Shown here piece after piece: positions 23,240 to 36,302 of a stretch of DNA of 64,000 nucleotides. Source of the stretch: Rhexocercosporidium sp. MPI-PUGE-AT-0058 (lineage: Eukaryota > Ascomycota > Leotiomycetes > Helotiales); the NCBI GenBank assembly GCA_020746875.1, contig JAGTJL010000005.1, positions 2,852,001-2,916,000 of the forward strand, written 5' to 3'. The position numbers were made by a program, and so were the translations under genes. Below the pieces are notes generated by a model. That model saw only the letters and a list, made by a program, of their open reading frames with translations, searched no databases and was not told the origin of the DNA. Position 1 is the first letter of the stretch. Each line of letters starts with the position of its first letter.

Positions 23240-26200
23240 TACGTCCCCCCCTTAAAAAACTCATGCTCGACCTCGAGTAAAGAAATAAAAACTAATATTA
23301 TAACTTTAAAACTTTAAATACTTAAAGGAAAATATATTTAAATAAAGACAAGTAAATATTAAATAACCTGCATCTTACCTTTAAAAGCAAACAATTATCT
23401 TACTTAATACTCTTAAATATCGTTTTCTACTTTATTATTTTTTTCCTTCTTTTTCTTTTTAATAACTTTACTACTCTTTTTATAATACTTTTAAGGAAGC
23501 TTTACGCGTCTCTTTACACTTATATTAGTCTTTCCATATTTCTTAACACTTATTGCATCGTTTTTATTACCTAAACTTGCCTTCTTAAACATTATATTTA
23601 AGTAAACTTTAACTTTAATAAAATCAAAGTAATTCTTTTAAGATAAATTAGCGTATAATTAATATTTTAAATAAGTTCTCGACTCCTTTCCTTACGGCGC
23701 AAAGACTGATTTTTTTTATAAAATAAAAATTAATTCTTATAATACGTCGAATTCGTCGATATTCCCTTATACTTTAAGTTAGCGTATTTTAAACGACCTC
23801 GCTCTTTTCTTATATTTTTACTTTAATAAATCTTCTATAAACCTTTTTAACTTCTTAATTATTATTAAAAATAAAAGGAAATATATTAAAGATATATTAA
23901 AGAAATAAAAATACATAAATATATAAAATTAAAAGTAAATAAGTAATTAAAAGACGGTTTTCTTACCTTTAAGGTTCGAAGCATAATAAAGAAGTAAAAA
24001 GAAGTTAATTAAAGCATCTCTTTTATTAACTTAATTAAGTCTCTTTTTTATTTTTATCTTTTTCTCTTTACTTTTACTTCTTTAATAAGTCGATATTAAA
24101 TAGCAATAAAGTCGGTCTTAAGTAATTCCCTCTTCTTTTATCTTAACGGTTACTATATCGGATAAAAGCGTCGATAATACCTTAATAACTTTTTATTATA
24201 TTTTCTTATTATTTTTTAATAAATAAATAAATTACTATAAGCGGCTGAAATTTATTATATTTAAAAGAAGAAAAAAAAAGATATTATACTTTATATATTA
24301 ACTTCGAGCTACTTAATCTTCCTTACAGTCTCTTTTTTTTTCTGGCGGCAAGTTATAGAATAAAAGCTTTTCGAAAATAATCCTTAAAACTTTAATAAAC
24401 TATAAGCTATTTTAAACCGCCTTTATCGTCGCTTTCCGTCGACTTACTTCTTATTATTAATTAGCTAAGAAAGATAAAAAGCTAAAAGTAAGTTCCTTCT
24501 CGTTTAATATTGCTAATTTCCAAATCTTAACAATTCTTTAATATAATTTAAAAACTTAAATTAAAAGCGTAGTTTTAATTATTTTATTAAAATAAGAAGT
24601 ATTTTTAATTTCGTTACTTATTTTAAGCCTTTATTAATTATATCATAAGCAACCTCTAAACTAATAGTATCGAACTTTTTAAAAGTCCTTTCTTACTAAA
24701 GCAACTCCTTTTATTTAAAAGTAAAGTTCCCTTTTAAAGAACCTTATATTAATATAATTCTATAATAACTTTAAAAGTAATAAAAATATATTTTAAATAC
24801 CTTTATAAGCCGGTGTAAGCTAAGCCGGATTTTAAGTCTAGAGAAGAAGCAAATATATCTTAAAAGCGGAAGTAATAATACTCTTTCTTAATCGATTAAT
24901 ATTCTCGGTTTAAAAGTCCGAGGACTAATATCTGGCTAAAAAAAGCTCTTAACCTAAAATCTGGTTAATTTATTTAATAAAAGACAGCTTTATAAGGATA
25001 AAATTAAAAGAACACTTATAAATAACTTAAGTGCTTACAATAAAGTATTATTTATTTACTTAAGTCCTCTATAGAGTTATTATTACGACGGAACTATAAT
25101 AACGGTATTTAAATTCCAATGAGTAAGATTTTAAAACGATTAAAAAAGAAGCGTATAATTTAAATTAATTAAAATCTCCTTTCGTATAAAGTAATTCTGT
25201 CTATCTTATTATCTTAAAACTAATTAACCGAAACTCTAAAAAAATAAAGTCGTTATTACTTTAATACTTTAATACGTTATTTAAAATATCTTAAGGCAAG
25301 CTCGGCTTATTACGGTATTTAATCCGCTGTTTTATACTTTTACTTTTAATTAAGTTATTACTATTAATACTTAAGTAGCGTAAAGACTTAAACTTAATAG
25401 CCGTTAATCAAGAGAACTTATAAAGTTTAATAATAACTCTTATATTAAACTTTAGGCTCACGACAACTCGACCGCTAATTTCCGAGGATTAATAGTTTAA
25501 TTAAAAATAAAGCACTTATAATATAAAAAGTTAAAGGCATAAGGAAAATATAAAAAAGCTAAAGATTTACAATTTATTAACCGTACTTACTTTACTCGTC
25601 TTTAGCTTAACCGTTACGGTCTTAAAATACTAAGTTCTATTTTTAAGCACGTTATATTAAAGTTATTAATATTTAAATAAATCTTTTATATTATTAATAA
25701 TAAATTTAACGATTTTTATTATCGATATAAGGCAGTTATAATAGCTTATTTCCTTTATAATAACCTATAGCCTGTCGCGTGCTCTATCGTTTATTTAAGT
25801 ATATAAATTGATTTTATTTATTTAATTTTATAAGTTTTTTTAAATCTTAAGTTATTTAATTACATATAATCTTTTAGTCGTTATATATTTTCTTTTTAAA
25901 TTAATAGCTTATTTATTATAATCTTAAGAGCTATTTTAATTAAAATAAATCTTTTTCGTTATAAAGTATTTAAATAATATTAAGAAAGAATTTCTAGTTT
26001 TTAATTACTTTTAAGGACTTATTATATAAGCTTGCTTTAGCAGTATATTTCGGGGAGTTATTATCTTCAGCACTTGGCCTATTAATATATTAAGACTATT
26101 AACGCTTCGAAACGGCTCGTCGAAAGAACTTCGTTTAACTTATTATTTAATTCTTTATAAGATTTAATAAAAAGTAAATACTTAATTAGATTTTACTTTT

Positions 26201-27239
26201 TTATAATATAAGCTATAATCGACTTAATTTAATTAAATTACTTTACGAGGCTAAAACTCTCTTTGAGTTTCTTAAGGGCTTCTTTAGCTTTATAACGTGT
26301 TAATAATTATTATATTTATAAGCTTTCGAGCTTATACGTCCAGCGTTAATAATACTAAATTATTTAAAAGGCAGTTACTACAAATATATTATTTAGCTCG
26401 ACTAAAATACTAATATTATTATTGCGGAACGACTTATAAATACAATCGGAAGGTATTTATAAGCGTAAATAATATTCGAAGTATTAAGGGGATTTTTCGT
26501 CGTTTAAAAGAAAGCCCTTAGTATTTCAGTATATGCCTCTATTATTATGCCTTAATCTTCGTCCTCCTCGTAGGATATAAAAAGTGCGTCCTCGCTATAG
26601 TTTAGCGTTCGATAACGCTAAGCGACGAATTATAAGAATTATAATAAAGAGTAATTAATAATATTAATCGTAGCAATTAAATTACTTATTAAAAGAATAA
26701 GTAACGACTCGATATTGACTTCGTTCCGCGTGAGTTAGCCTTTTAAGTATTTTAATAATAATTTTATTATTTTATATAACTTGTCTCGTAGGCTCTTTAG
26801 GGTCTTTAAGGCCCTGTAAATTTCGCTCCTTAAGACTAGGTTTAAGCTAGTCTTTACTATTATTATATTAAGTTGTCGTTAAAAGCTCGTCGTCTTAATA
26901 ATAAATAAAGCGCTTTTATTTATAAAATAACTTAAGGCAATTAATTATAAAAGTATTACAGAGAAATATACCGTCGATTCTTAGCTTTTTTAGCTTATAA
27001 TAGTTCTTTTTAAGAAAAGCCTCGTAAATTTCATAAAATCCTAGTTATTAAAAGTCAAGCTTTTTACTCCTTAATATATTGATTTCCTGAATAAAATCGT
27101 ACTTAAGAACTAAGTCTTTAACTTATAATAGCTTATTTCGAATATCCCTTTTTACGTCGAAAGCTTCTTTTCTTTCTTATTTATAACGTGTTTTTTAAAG
27201 CTTAATTTCTTTTATATTATTATTCTGTATTTAATATTA
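23240..27239. other. element A, stretch between integrase and 3' LTR; no domain recognised
   Basis: About 4 kb of extremely AT-rich DNA follows the integrase in element A's direction. That is longer than a typical Gypsy 3' region, so it may hold a further ORF or another insertion. Frames are too damaged to tell. Just after the left LTR there is a run of Cs near 23245. Confidence 0.4.
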
Positions 27240-27760
27240 AAAAGTTTAAATATAAATTAAATCGTTAATACTCTTAATATTTTCCGAAAAGAGGCTTCTT
27301 TAAGTAAAATAACGTATTTTAATAAGGACAATTAATTCTCTGCCGTAAATTATATAAAAGAAGGTATAACTTATAAGTTTATGGATTATAATACAGTTAA
27401 TAAATAGAACCGCTAATAAATTATTTATTTAATCTCCTCTTATTTTAAAAAGAGCATTTTTAATAAGGCTATATCCTTACTTAATTATATTATTAACTTT
27501 CGCGTTATAAGTTAATATTTAAATTTATTGAATTTCTACTTTATTTAATAAATTAACGACTTCGCTTATATTCTTTATATCTCCATCGATTATTAGCTTT
27601 TAAAATAGCTTGTATCGATAAATAATATTTTATTAAATGAAATCAGCGATGTCTTTAGCCTCCTTCGAAGCAAGCGCCTTGGCTTCGACTTAACCGCTTA
27701 TATCGTCTTAAGCGATAACGAAATACTTCTTCCCGTTTTATATTAATATAAAAGTAATAT
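27240..27760 (-). pseudogene. element A integrase core remnant
   Basis: Minus-strand reading from about 27727: KYFVIA, stop, DDISG, stop, VEAKALASKEAKDIADFI, then LIIDGDIKN, LTYNAKVNNIIK, GYSLIKNALFKIRGD and FYIIYGRELIVLIKIRY. Order and spacing match the catalytic core and following region of fungal Gypsy integrases. The stops fall where Trp, Gln or Arg would be expected, so it is non-functional. Confidence 0.78.
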
Positions 27761-28299
27761 TTAGCGCTTATTTTTTTATAAGTCCGTTTAAAGTAATTAA
27801 AACTATAAGCTTTTCTTATTGCTTAATATTACGTAATATATATTTATTGTATATTTTAACGAATTCCGTAGAATCCTTAAAATAGCCCTTTCAGAAATAA
27901 CGCTAAGAAATGCGGTAATATATGCTTTTCTTTCTTTTATAACCGAAGCTATTATAGCAGCTTTATAAGATATATGCCTTGTTTTTATTAGTATTAATAA
28001 TAAGTTTAATAAATACGCCTTTTAATAAAAGTCTTTAAATACGTTAATTATAAACTCCGTATAATAATACTTCTTTTTTAAATATATAAAAAGCTTTTAA
28101 GTTTATACTTTTTAAAATCTTAAATATAATTAAGTAAGTAGCTATCTTTTAATAATACTCCTTATAATATTTTAAAAATAATTAATAAGTCCGCTTCGCT
28201 CTCTTAATTTATATATGAATCGCTATCAAGTATTATTTAATTATTCGACTTATTTCGCAGTTCTTAGACTTTTCGCTTTATGTCAATAAGAATATTACG

Positions 28300-29850
28300 T
28301 CTTCGGATTAGCTTAAAGTTATTAAAAGTCTTTGGCTTTTTCATTAAATCTTCTGTGCTTTCCGCTTTTATTAAGCAAATTCTAACCGCATTAAGCTTAA
28401 TTAAGATTTAATCCCTATCGTTATTATTTTCGATATCTTCCTTAGTATTCTTAAGGTATTTAAGTCTCCTTAAGAGAACATTTACTATTATATACGTAAT
28501 ACTTTTAATATAGCGCATTTCGAAGTCAAAAAGCCTAATTTAAGCGAGCTAACAAGTAAGCATTACACTAAGGTAATCGTAAGCAACTCCTTTAAGTTAA
28601 ATAATAAGAGTATTTACGTCAGTCTTTATAATAAAATAAACTCTTATAAGCCAGATTTTAAGCTTTTTAAGGATTAAAAGTATGCTTTTATATTTTCTTT
28701 TTATAACGTCGTAGTCTTGTTTTACCTTTATTTAAAAGCCGCTCTTATACTTCGCCGGTTTAAGCTTATTATTTTTTAAGTTACGCTAATTAAAGAAACC
28801 ACCTTATTCGACTCCGCTAAAGTCTATAAAAACGACGATTTCGCTAGCGCTCTTAAAATAATTAATCTTATAAAACATTAAGAAGGAATATAAAATATCT
28901 TAAAAAGTTCTTATTATTTAGCCGTAAATTGCGGGGTTTTATATAAATTTAATTCCTTTTTTAATAAAGTCGTATAACAGCTTAATTAATAAACGAAAGT
29001 CTTTAATTTAAATACAGAAGTAAATAACTAAACCTAGAAATCCTTTAACTTTTGTAATATTTTTTAATTCTTTTTATTTCTATACCTTAATTAAGTATAT
29101 AATTAAAAGTTCTTTTCCTTATAAATTATATATATAGCCGACGACGTTTATGCTATTACGATAAAACTGAGATTTAAGGCCTATAATAGCTCTAGCGCGT
29201 TTAAGGCGTTTTAATATTTTATTAAAGTTAAAAAAGTATTTAAAAACGAATTGGCGAATTCTAGGCCGTGCTTCTTTTTAATCGTAATTTATATATAATC
29301 TTTTTACGCTAACGTCGTTTAAGAACGATATTATAATATAAAGTATAATATCTTTTAATATTTTATTAATCGTTCTTACGAATTAAGCAATAAAGTTTAT
29401 AACTCCTTAAGGTAGCGTCGTGTTTCGGATTAATTTAATGCCAGGCATAAAGAAGGCCGTCATATCTCGGCTACTTTAATATAATACTTATTAATTATAA
29501 CTTAAGTATAAGTCTATTAGGCTTACAATATAACACCTTATAAATTCCTTTAAAAATTCATTAATAAAAAGAAGTAAATTAGCGTTTCTTAAAGTAATTA
29601 CGTTAAATATAATTATCGAGTTAATTAAGCGGTACTTTCTTAATTCCTTCTTCTTAATTAAGAATTAAACGTTATAATATAGCCCCTTAAAGAATTCGAG
29701 AACCCCACGGTTAAGTCTGTCTTTTATTATTTTCCTGACTTTAAGAGCTAACGCTTTAAGGAATAGAAAGTATAGTGCTTACTAAGCTTTATAGTTTACC
29801 GTCTTAATAATTATAAGTAGCGAAACATTCTTATAGAATTTCTTATATTT
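28300..29850 (-). pseudogene. element A reverse transcriptase / RNase H remnant
   Basis: On the minus strand from about 29770: LRKYRLINSIIIFNVITLR, NANLLLFINEFLKEF, CYIVSLIDLYLSYN, then SRDMTAFFMPGIKLIRNTTL before a stop. These are the conserved palm motifs of Gypsy reverse transcriptases. Further along, KVKGFLGLVIYF and IKDFRLLIKLLYDFIKKG mark the thumb/connection segment leading to RNase H. Many RIP-type stops are present. The lower limit is approximate. Confidence 0.8.
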
Positions 29851-30881
29851 AATTTAATTAAATATAATAATACTTTCTCGATTTAATATAATTTCGTCGA
29901 AGAAAGCTTTTTCTTTTAATTATAATATATTTCTAATATTTAAAGTAATAAGTCGTTCTTCTATAATCCTAAATCCACGAAGAAAGCCGGCAAAACGAAA
30001 GAATAAGATATTTTAATACTTTTTAATTTACTCTTAAGGAAAGTCCCTTTCTTTAAAGACTTTATACTAATCTTTACGGCTTTTAGGCGTATTTCTTATT
30101 TTATTTATTTAATTTATAAGCCTAATCTTTTTATTTTTTATTTTATATATAATATAGACCTACGAAACTTATTTACGTTTTTTAAATAAGGACGTTATTA
30201 ATAAAATATTATAATTTATAATAAATTGAAAAGTAGGCTCGATTTTCTTAATTAATATAATATTAAATACACGTTCTTTGCCGAAAAGAGCTTTAATAAA
30301 GTCTTTATAAAAGAAGTAATCGTAAAAGTCCGTCTTTAAAATTATAAATTCTCGCTTTATATATTTAATAGAAATATATAAGATGTCTTTAAAAAAGGAA
30401 TTGCTTTTATTACTAGAGGTTTCTTTATTCCCCCCGTAGAAAAGCTCGTCCTCGAGCTTAAAAGAAGTGTCCTTTAAAAAGTATTCGATAATATTAATTA
30501 CAAAGCTTTAATTATAATCAGTTACTCGTTTCCCGAGTCAGTTTCGGATTCTAAGTAATTTAATTCCGGATTTAATAATATTTTATTAACTCGGCTCTCA
30601 GACTTCGCAGCTTCGATGCTTTTAGCGTACTTTATAAGTTTAGCTGCTTTAATAATAATAACTAGTCGCGTAATCTTATTTTATAAGTTAACGTAAATTA
30701 AACCGCCTTTTGCATTAAATAAGTATTTAAATAAAACGCACGTAATCTAAAAGAATAAAAATTTAAAAATAACTTTAATACTTAAGATATTTATAATATA
30801 AAACCTAATAAAGATAATATAGTCTCTTATTATAATCGGGACGTTATTCGCATATTTTAGAAATCGCGATTTTGCGCTTAT

Positions 30882-31097
30882 TGTAAAGTGGCGATTCTAG
30901 TCAGGAAATGATGCCTAAGGCGTTATTTAAGGAATTAGGCATATAACCTTTAAAGGTTCGTATAAGAGGCCTTTCCTTTATATAAAATTAAAAGAATTAA
31001 ACACTTTTCTACTTTAAATCTTAACCCTTAGAATTACTAAGCTCCTTGCCTAATACTTTGCGCCGTGCTTCCTTTTTTATTTGTTATAGCTTTTATA
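30882..31097. repeat. element B LTR, left (5') copy
   Basis: It matches 40757-40968. Landmarks are GCGATTCTAG near the start, TTTCCTTTATATAAAATTAA and ACTTTAAATCTTAACCC in the middle, and TTGCGCCGTGCTTC near the end. The left copy is less mutated at its start and the right copy less mutated at its end. Confidence 0.85.
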
Positions 31098-33879
31098 TTA
31101 ATGACTTACGCAAGGAGAAAATCGTACGAATTCGTCTTTATACGACTTATATAAAAGCATCTCGATTCGTAATTAAAATTATTTATTAAAACTAAAAATC
31201 TATAATTTTCCGCTCTTTAAATTAAGCGCCTCTTTTTTTCTTTTAAAAAAACCTAACGATTAATAATAATATAAGAATTAGACCTAAATTAGGACAGCTT
31301 ATCTCGGCAATCTGTTAATAAAACTTAAACGGCCGAATTTAATTCCTTAAGAAAACGCCGGAAATTATAAATTATAAATAAAGGAATTAAGAGAAATATT
31401 ATTAGCTTTATATTTTAAACTAAAGCGTCTTTTAATAATTCAGAATATAAAAAGTAGACCTTAATTTAAACTGAAATCGCTAAATAATTTAAACTCTTAA
31501 TTCTAAGGTTCTTATTAGTACTGATTTTAATTTATAATATTCCACTAAAATAATCTAAATATACGTTAATTAAAATTAATCGAAGGATTAGTAAATTTAT
31601 TAAACCGGGATTAGTAAGCCGGGATTAAAAGTTAATAAAAAATAAAAACTTACGAATATTATTAATATTTAATAATAAAAATAATTAATATATATTTTAT
31701 TATTTACGGAATTTCTTAAGTTCTTAAACTTTAATTAAATTAAATTAAATATTAAAGTAAAGCCGGAAACCTTTTAAACTCGATTACTCTTATCCTCCCC
31801 AGACTTATTAAATACTTTAGTTAATAATTTTACAAAACTCTTAAACTTAAGTCTCGAAAACTCGGAAATTATATCGAAAACTAAAAAGAACTTGCGAGAT
31901 ATAATTACTAGCGATATTAATTACTTCCTTTTAGGGATTATGCTCCTCTTTAGGTTAATAAGTATGCCTCTTTTCTTAAGAGTAAATATTTCGGATTTTC
32001 TGAAGTAATATATAAAAATTAATATAGATTATAAAGTATTAAAAAGTGATTAAGTTATTTATTTATTTTAATATTATAATAACTTCCGATAGGATATTAT
32101 TAAAACTCTCCTGGAATAAAAGAATAAAGAAGGATGAGAAGTATTAATAAAAGTATTAAAATCGGAATTTAAAGAGTATAATTAATAATAAATTTAAGAG
32201 TTTATAAACTTCTTTTAAGAATTTATTATAATTTAACGTATTATTATAAATCTCAAGAGCTATTACCGACTTTACTTTTAAGTTTTAGAGGCTTTTATAT
32301 ACCGGAAAATCCTTAGCAAAGTCGATTAAAGTAAACTCTTTTTCTTAAGATTATCGGCTTTTTTTTAAAATAAAATTATTAAATAATTTAAAATTAATAA
32401 CTTTAAATTAAAATCTTATAAGAAAAAGTATCCCGAATTTATAAAACACGTTCTTAAGACGGTCAAAAGTAAGTAAATAATAAAAGCTTTTTAATAAAAG
32501 AAATAGCTAATAACGTCGTATATAAAGGAAATTTAAGACTTAATAAAAGAATATATTCAATTTTTAATAGTTACCGAAGCAGTAAAAAAGGCACCTATTA
32601 CGCTACCTTTCTCGGAGAAGGCTAAAGTAAATATTAATAAAATAAAAGCCTTAGTTATAAAAATAATTAACTTAAAAATAAATCTTATTTATTTTAAGTT
32701 AAATTAACTTTTAAATGTAAAGGCTTACGTTTTAGAGTTTAATCTTAAGAGTCGAATCTTATCTTAATATACTTAATATAAGTTCACTAGTCCCGGGTAC
32801 TCTTAACAAAATAACAGAAACGAAATAGTAGATTTAAGTAGAAGCGTTAGTATTAATGTAATAAGGTACGGGAATAAAGTATATAACTTTTATAATAACT
32901 AATTTAAAAGCTTATTATATAAGTTCAGAAATTAATATTCTTTCTTTTATTACTTCATTAATAATAACGTTTATTATATTAATAAGTATAAGAAAATTTA
33001 TATTAAATTATATTAAGAAAATGCCTAATTAACTTAGAAAAAGTCAAGATAATCCTAAATCGCAGTAATTCAATAAAAAACTAATAATATAAAATATAAT
33101 AAGAACTTAAAGGCACGTAAATTTAATCGCTTAATTTATATTATTAAAAAACGACCGAAAGAAATAAATTCGGCCTCGGAAAATCAGTTAAGTAATTCTT
33201 TTAATATAAATATTATATAAGGAGGAAAATAGATTAACCTCGAAGGCCCTTTAATATTAATTAATGCGACCGAAGCTAAAAAGAAACTAATAAGTGTAAG
33301 GAAATTATATTTTATACTTTTAGTAAGAGAACGGGATTATGAAGTATTTTTAAATAAAGCGAATAAAGAATCAGAAAGAATTAGCGAAATTAATAAAAAT
33401 AATAAAATAAAAGATAATCTTATTAATTTTAAAATTAAAATTATAATTAAACGCTTAATTAAGAGAAAAAAGTTAGTCGGAGTTTTAAGGAAGGAAAAAT
33501 AAGTAAATTAATATACTTCGGTTGCAGCTTAAGAGCGAGCAATAAAGAATATAATAAACTAAAACTTGAACTTTAAATTAAAAGACTTATATAAATTATA
33601 ATCGCGCTAAAATCGAATAATAAACCGCTAAATCTTAATCGTCCTTATTAAAAGAGAATATAAGGTCAAGATTATATTTATAAATAGCGAAAAAACGTCT
33701 TAATTAAATTCAGGATTAAATAAGCTTTTTATTAAAATAATTAATCTCGCGGAATTACTTAAAAAGTCTCCTAAAAAAGGAGAGGTTTTAATTAACGTAA
33801 TCGCTAAATAAACTGAAATTATTCATAATTGCCTAAAAATAGCCATATAAACACCGAAATTATAGATTATAATAATAAA
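31098..33879 (+). pseudogene. element B gag-side region, heavily decayed
   Basis: The position between 5' LTR and protease is where gag is expected. Frames are too broken by stops to confirm a capsid or zinc knuckle. Near 31605-31636 there are two copies of a CCGGGATTA motif in the orientation opposite to the repeats found at 36.3-40.5 kb. Confidence 0.4.
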
Positions 33880-34070
33880 ATAAATTAAAAGTAAGGCTAT
33901 AATTGACTGCGAAGCGGAAGTTAATATAATAAATCGAGTTATAGCAGAGGAAATAAGACTCTTAATCTTGAATCATAAAGCTTTAATATTTATTATTATT
34001 ACCGGAGATAAATTTACATTCGCGGGTTATATTCAAAATGTGATGATAAACAGTATTTGGGACATCAACA
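33880..34070 (+). pseudogene. element B aspartic protease remnant
   Basis: From about 33898, AIIDCEAEVNIINRVIAEEI then LNHKALIFIIITGDKFTFAG matches retropepsin-like proteases. The D-x-G active site appears as DCE, one G-to-A change from DCG. This segment is more intact than its surroundings, and directly downstream the sequence passes to the pre-integrase region. Confidence 0.68.
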
Positions 34071-34119
34071 AAGCGACTGATGAGCCCGGACTACAACTCT
34101 TAAGAGCGAATTCTTAACG

Positions 34120-35400
34120 ACACTTACTCTAACGACTCAGAAGAAATCGCCCGCTTTTTAATAAGCCTTAAGCGCCTGGTTATAATTAAATTAAGTGATT
34201 TTAAACGCTTTAAAAATAAAGCTCTTTAATATTTCGTTTATAATCGCAATTTATATAAAAGAGTTAATAATATATACTTAATAAAGCTTATAATTAATAA
34301 TAAGATTAAGCGGCACTAAGTCATTTTTAAGTGCTATAAAAAGGGCGGATATTAAGAGGGAAAAACAATATATTATCGCCTTATTAAGTGCTTTTTTTAA
34401 TAAGATTTATTTAAAAATTATAAGGCCATTTATAAAAATTACGTAAGTTATTAAAAATAAAAAGCTAAAAGAGAAAAGAATCTTTTATATTTTATATAGC
34501 TTATAAAAATATTTAAAAAAAATAAGCTTAAATATCGTATAAGTTCTAATTATAAATAATAAGAAGAAATGCTTTGTCTTTATAAAAGAGGATTTATTAA
34601 GATAAATCGAAGGAAAAGCCTTAAGCTTAACTACGGCAAAAGAAATAATAAAGTTCTTTTAGGAAAACCTTATTTACTGCTATAAATTATTTAAAAGATT
34701 AATTATTAATAAAGAACCGGAAAATAAAGGAATCGCTTATGCTTTTACAATTAAATATAATATTAAAAAAATCCAAATCTTAGCGTATAACTTTAAGAGT
34801 AATAAAGCAGCGAAAAGAGCTTATCGAGACATTTTAAATAGCCTCTTTAAAGTAATAAGAAGAGGCTTTTATTATTAAATATAAAAATTCTCGTATATTT
34901 TATTCGCTTTATAAACGTTTATTTATTAATTAATAAAAGTAATATTATTCTTCTTATTATATAAACAAGAGCTTATATTACTTTTTAAAAACAGATTCTT
35001 AATTTAGAAAATATTTAATTATAAATAAATTAAAACAAAAGGAAATCTCTTAATAATAAAGTGCTAATAGCTAAAACTACGTAATAAAGACATTTAAGAA
35101 ATTATTTTACAAAAAAAACGATATAAAAAAGCAAATAAAGCATTTTAAAATAAAACAAAAAATATAAAAAACATACCGATTCGAGAAAGAGATTTAGTTT
35201 TAACGTATAATATAAAGCGTATAATTAATCTCTCGATAAATAATAAGCTTAATTATTAATAATTAAGACCGTTTTGAGTATCGAAAGCAAATAATAAAAA
35301 AAGTTATTATTTTTTTCGCGAACTTAATAAAGTTTCTTTACGAAGCACTTTTTTAATAAATTAATTAAAACGATTTTATTAATAAGGCTAAACCTTATTT
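34120..35400 (+). pseudogene. element B integrase remnant
   Basis: A short spacer from about 34120 (DTYSNDSEEIARFLISLKRL) is followed by YFVYNRNLYKR and a degraded zinc-binding region. Then come INKEPENKGIAYAFTIKY and AYNFKSNKAAKRAYRDILNS near 34710-34850, the conserved C-terminal half of Gypsy integrase cores. It ends in a basic region with IPIRERDLVLTYN near 35180. Multiple RIP-type stops make it inactive. Confidence 0.75.
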
Positions 35401-36302
35401 TTATTAAATTTAGACCTTTAAACTAGTTCTAAAGACTTAAACAGAAAGTTAAATAATAACGAATTCGAAGATTTTAAAGCCGAAATCATATTATTAGCGA
35501 TTAAAAAGCGCTAAATTCTATTTCGCATTTAAATTATCCCTCTTTTATTAACGTAAGCTCAAAAAGCCGCTTATAAGACTATTTCCTTTTAATTCCTTAT
35601 ATATTTTTATTTCTTTAAAAGTAAAGTTACTTTTAATTATAATTAAAGACAGGTATTTTAATAATTTTTATAATTTATAATTTTATTTACTTTTTTCATT
35701 TATTCTCTTTTAATTATATTGCGCGTATTTTTAAGCATTTCAAACGCCTTATTACGTTTCGTTTTTTATTTTATTTTTTATTTTTTTATTTTAAAAGCTT
35801 TCTCTTTTAAACCTTAATATAAAAAGCTTAATTTTATATATTTTTTCTTTTCTTAAGTCGTTAATTACTCTCTTTTATTAATAATTATTACTTTTTAAGC
35901 GGGGTTAAAATGCCTCTTACTTAAGATTATTTATTTACTTTATTTAATTTAAAGTCACGTGTATTTATTTAAAAAGCAAACATTATAAAAAGCACTAGTT
36001 TCTTAATTAAAAATAAGCTAGCAACTTTATTATATATTATAAAAAGAGAAGTAGCTTTTTAAGGCAAAAGAATTAATAAGCTCGCTTAAGAAATACTTAA
36101 ACTAGCCTTCCTTATATTTTACTTTTAATTTCTTATATTAATTATATTAAATTTCAAGAATTCTTAATTTAGGCTATGTTCTCGCAAAAAACTTCGAAAG
36201 CTACTTTAGGTCGGGAAATCCAGCCGAATTTGACTTATAATCCCAGATTAAAAGTCAAATTTACTTATAAAAATGCCACTTAAATTAAACCGAGTGGAAA
36301 AT

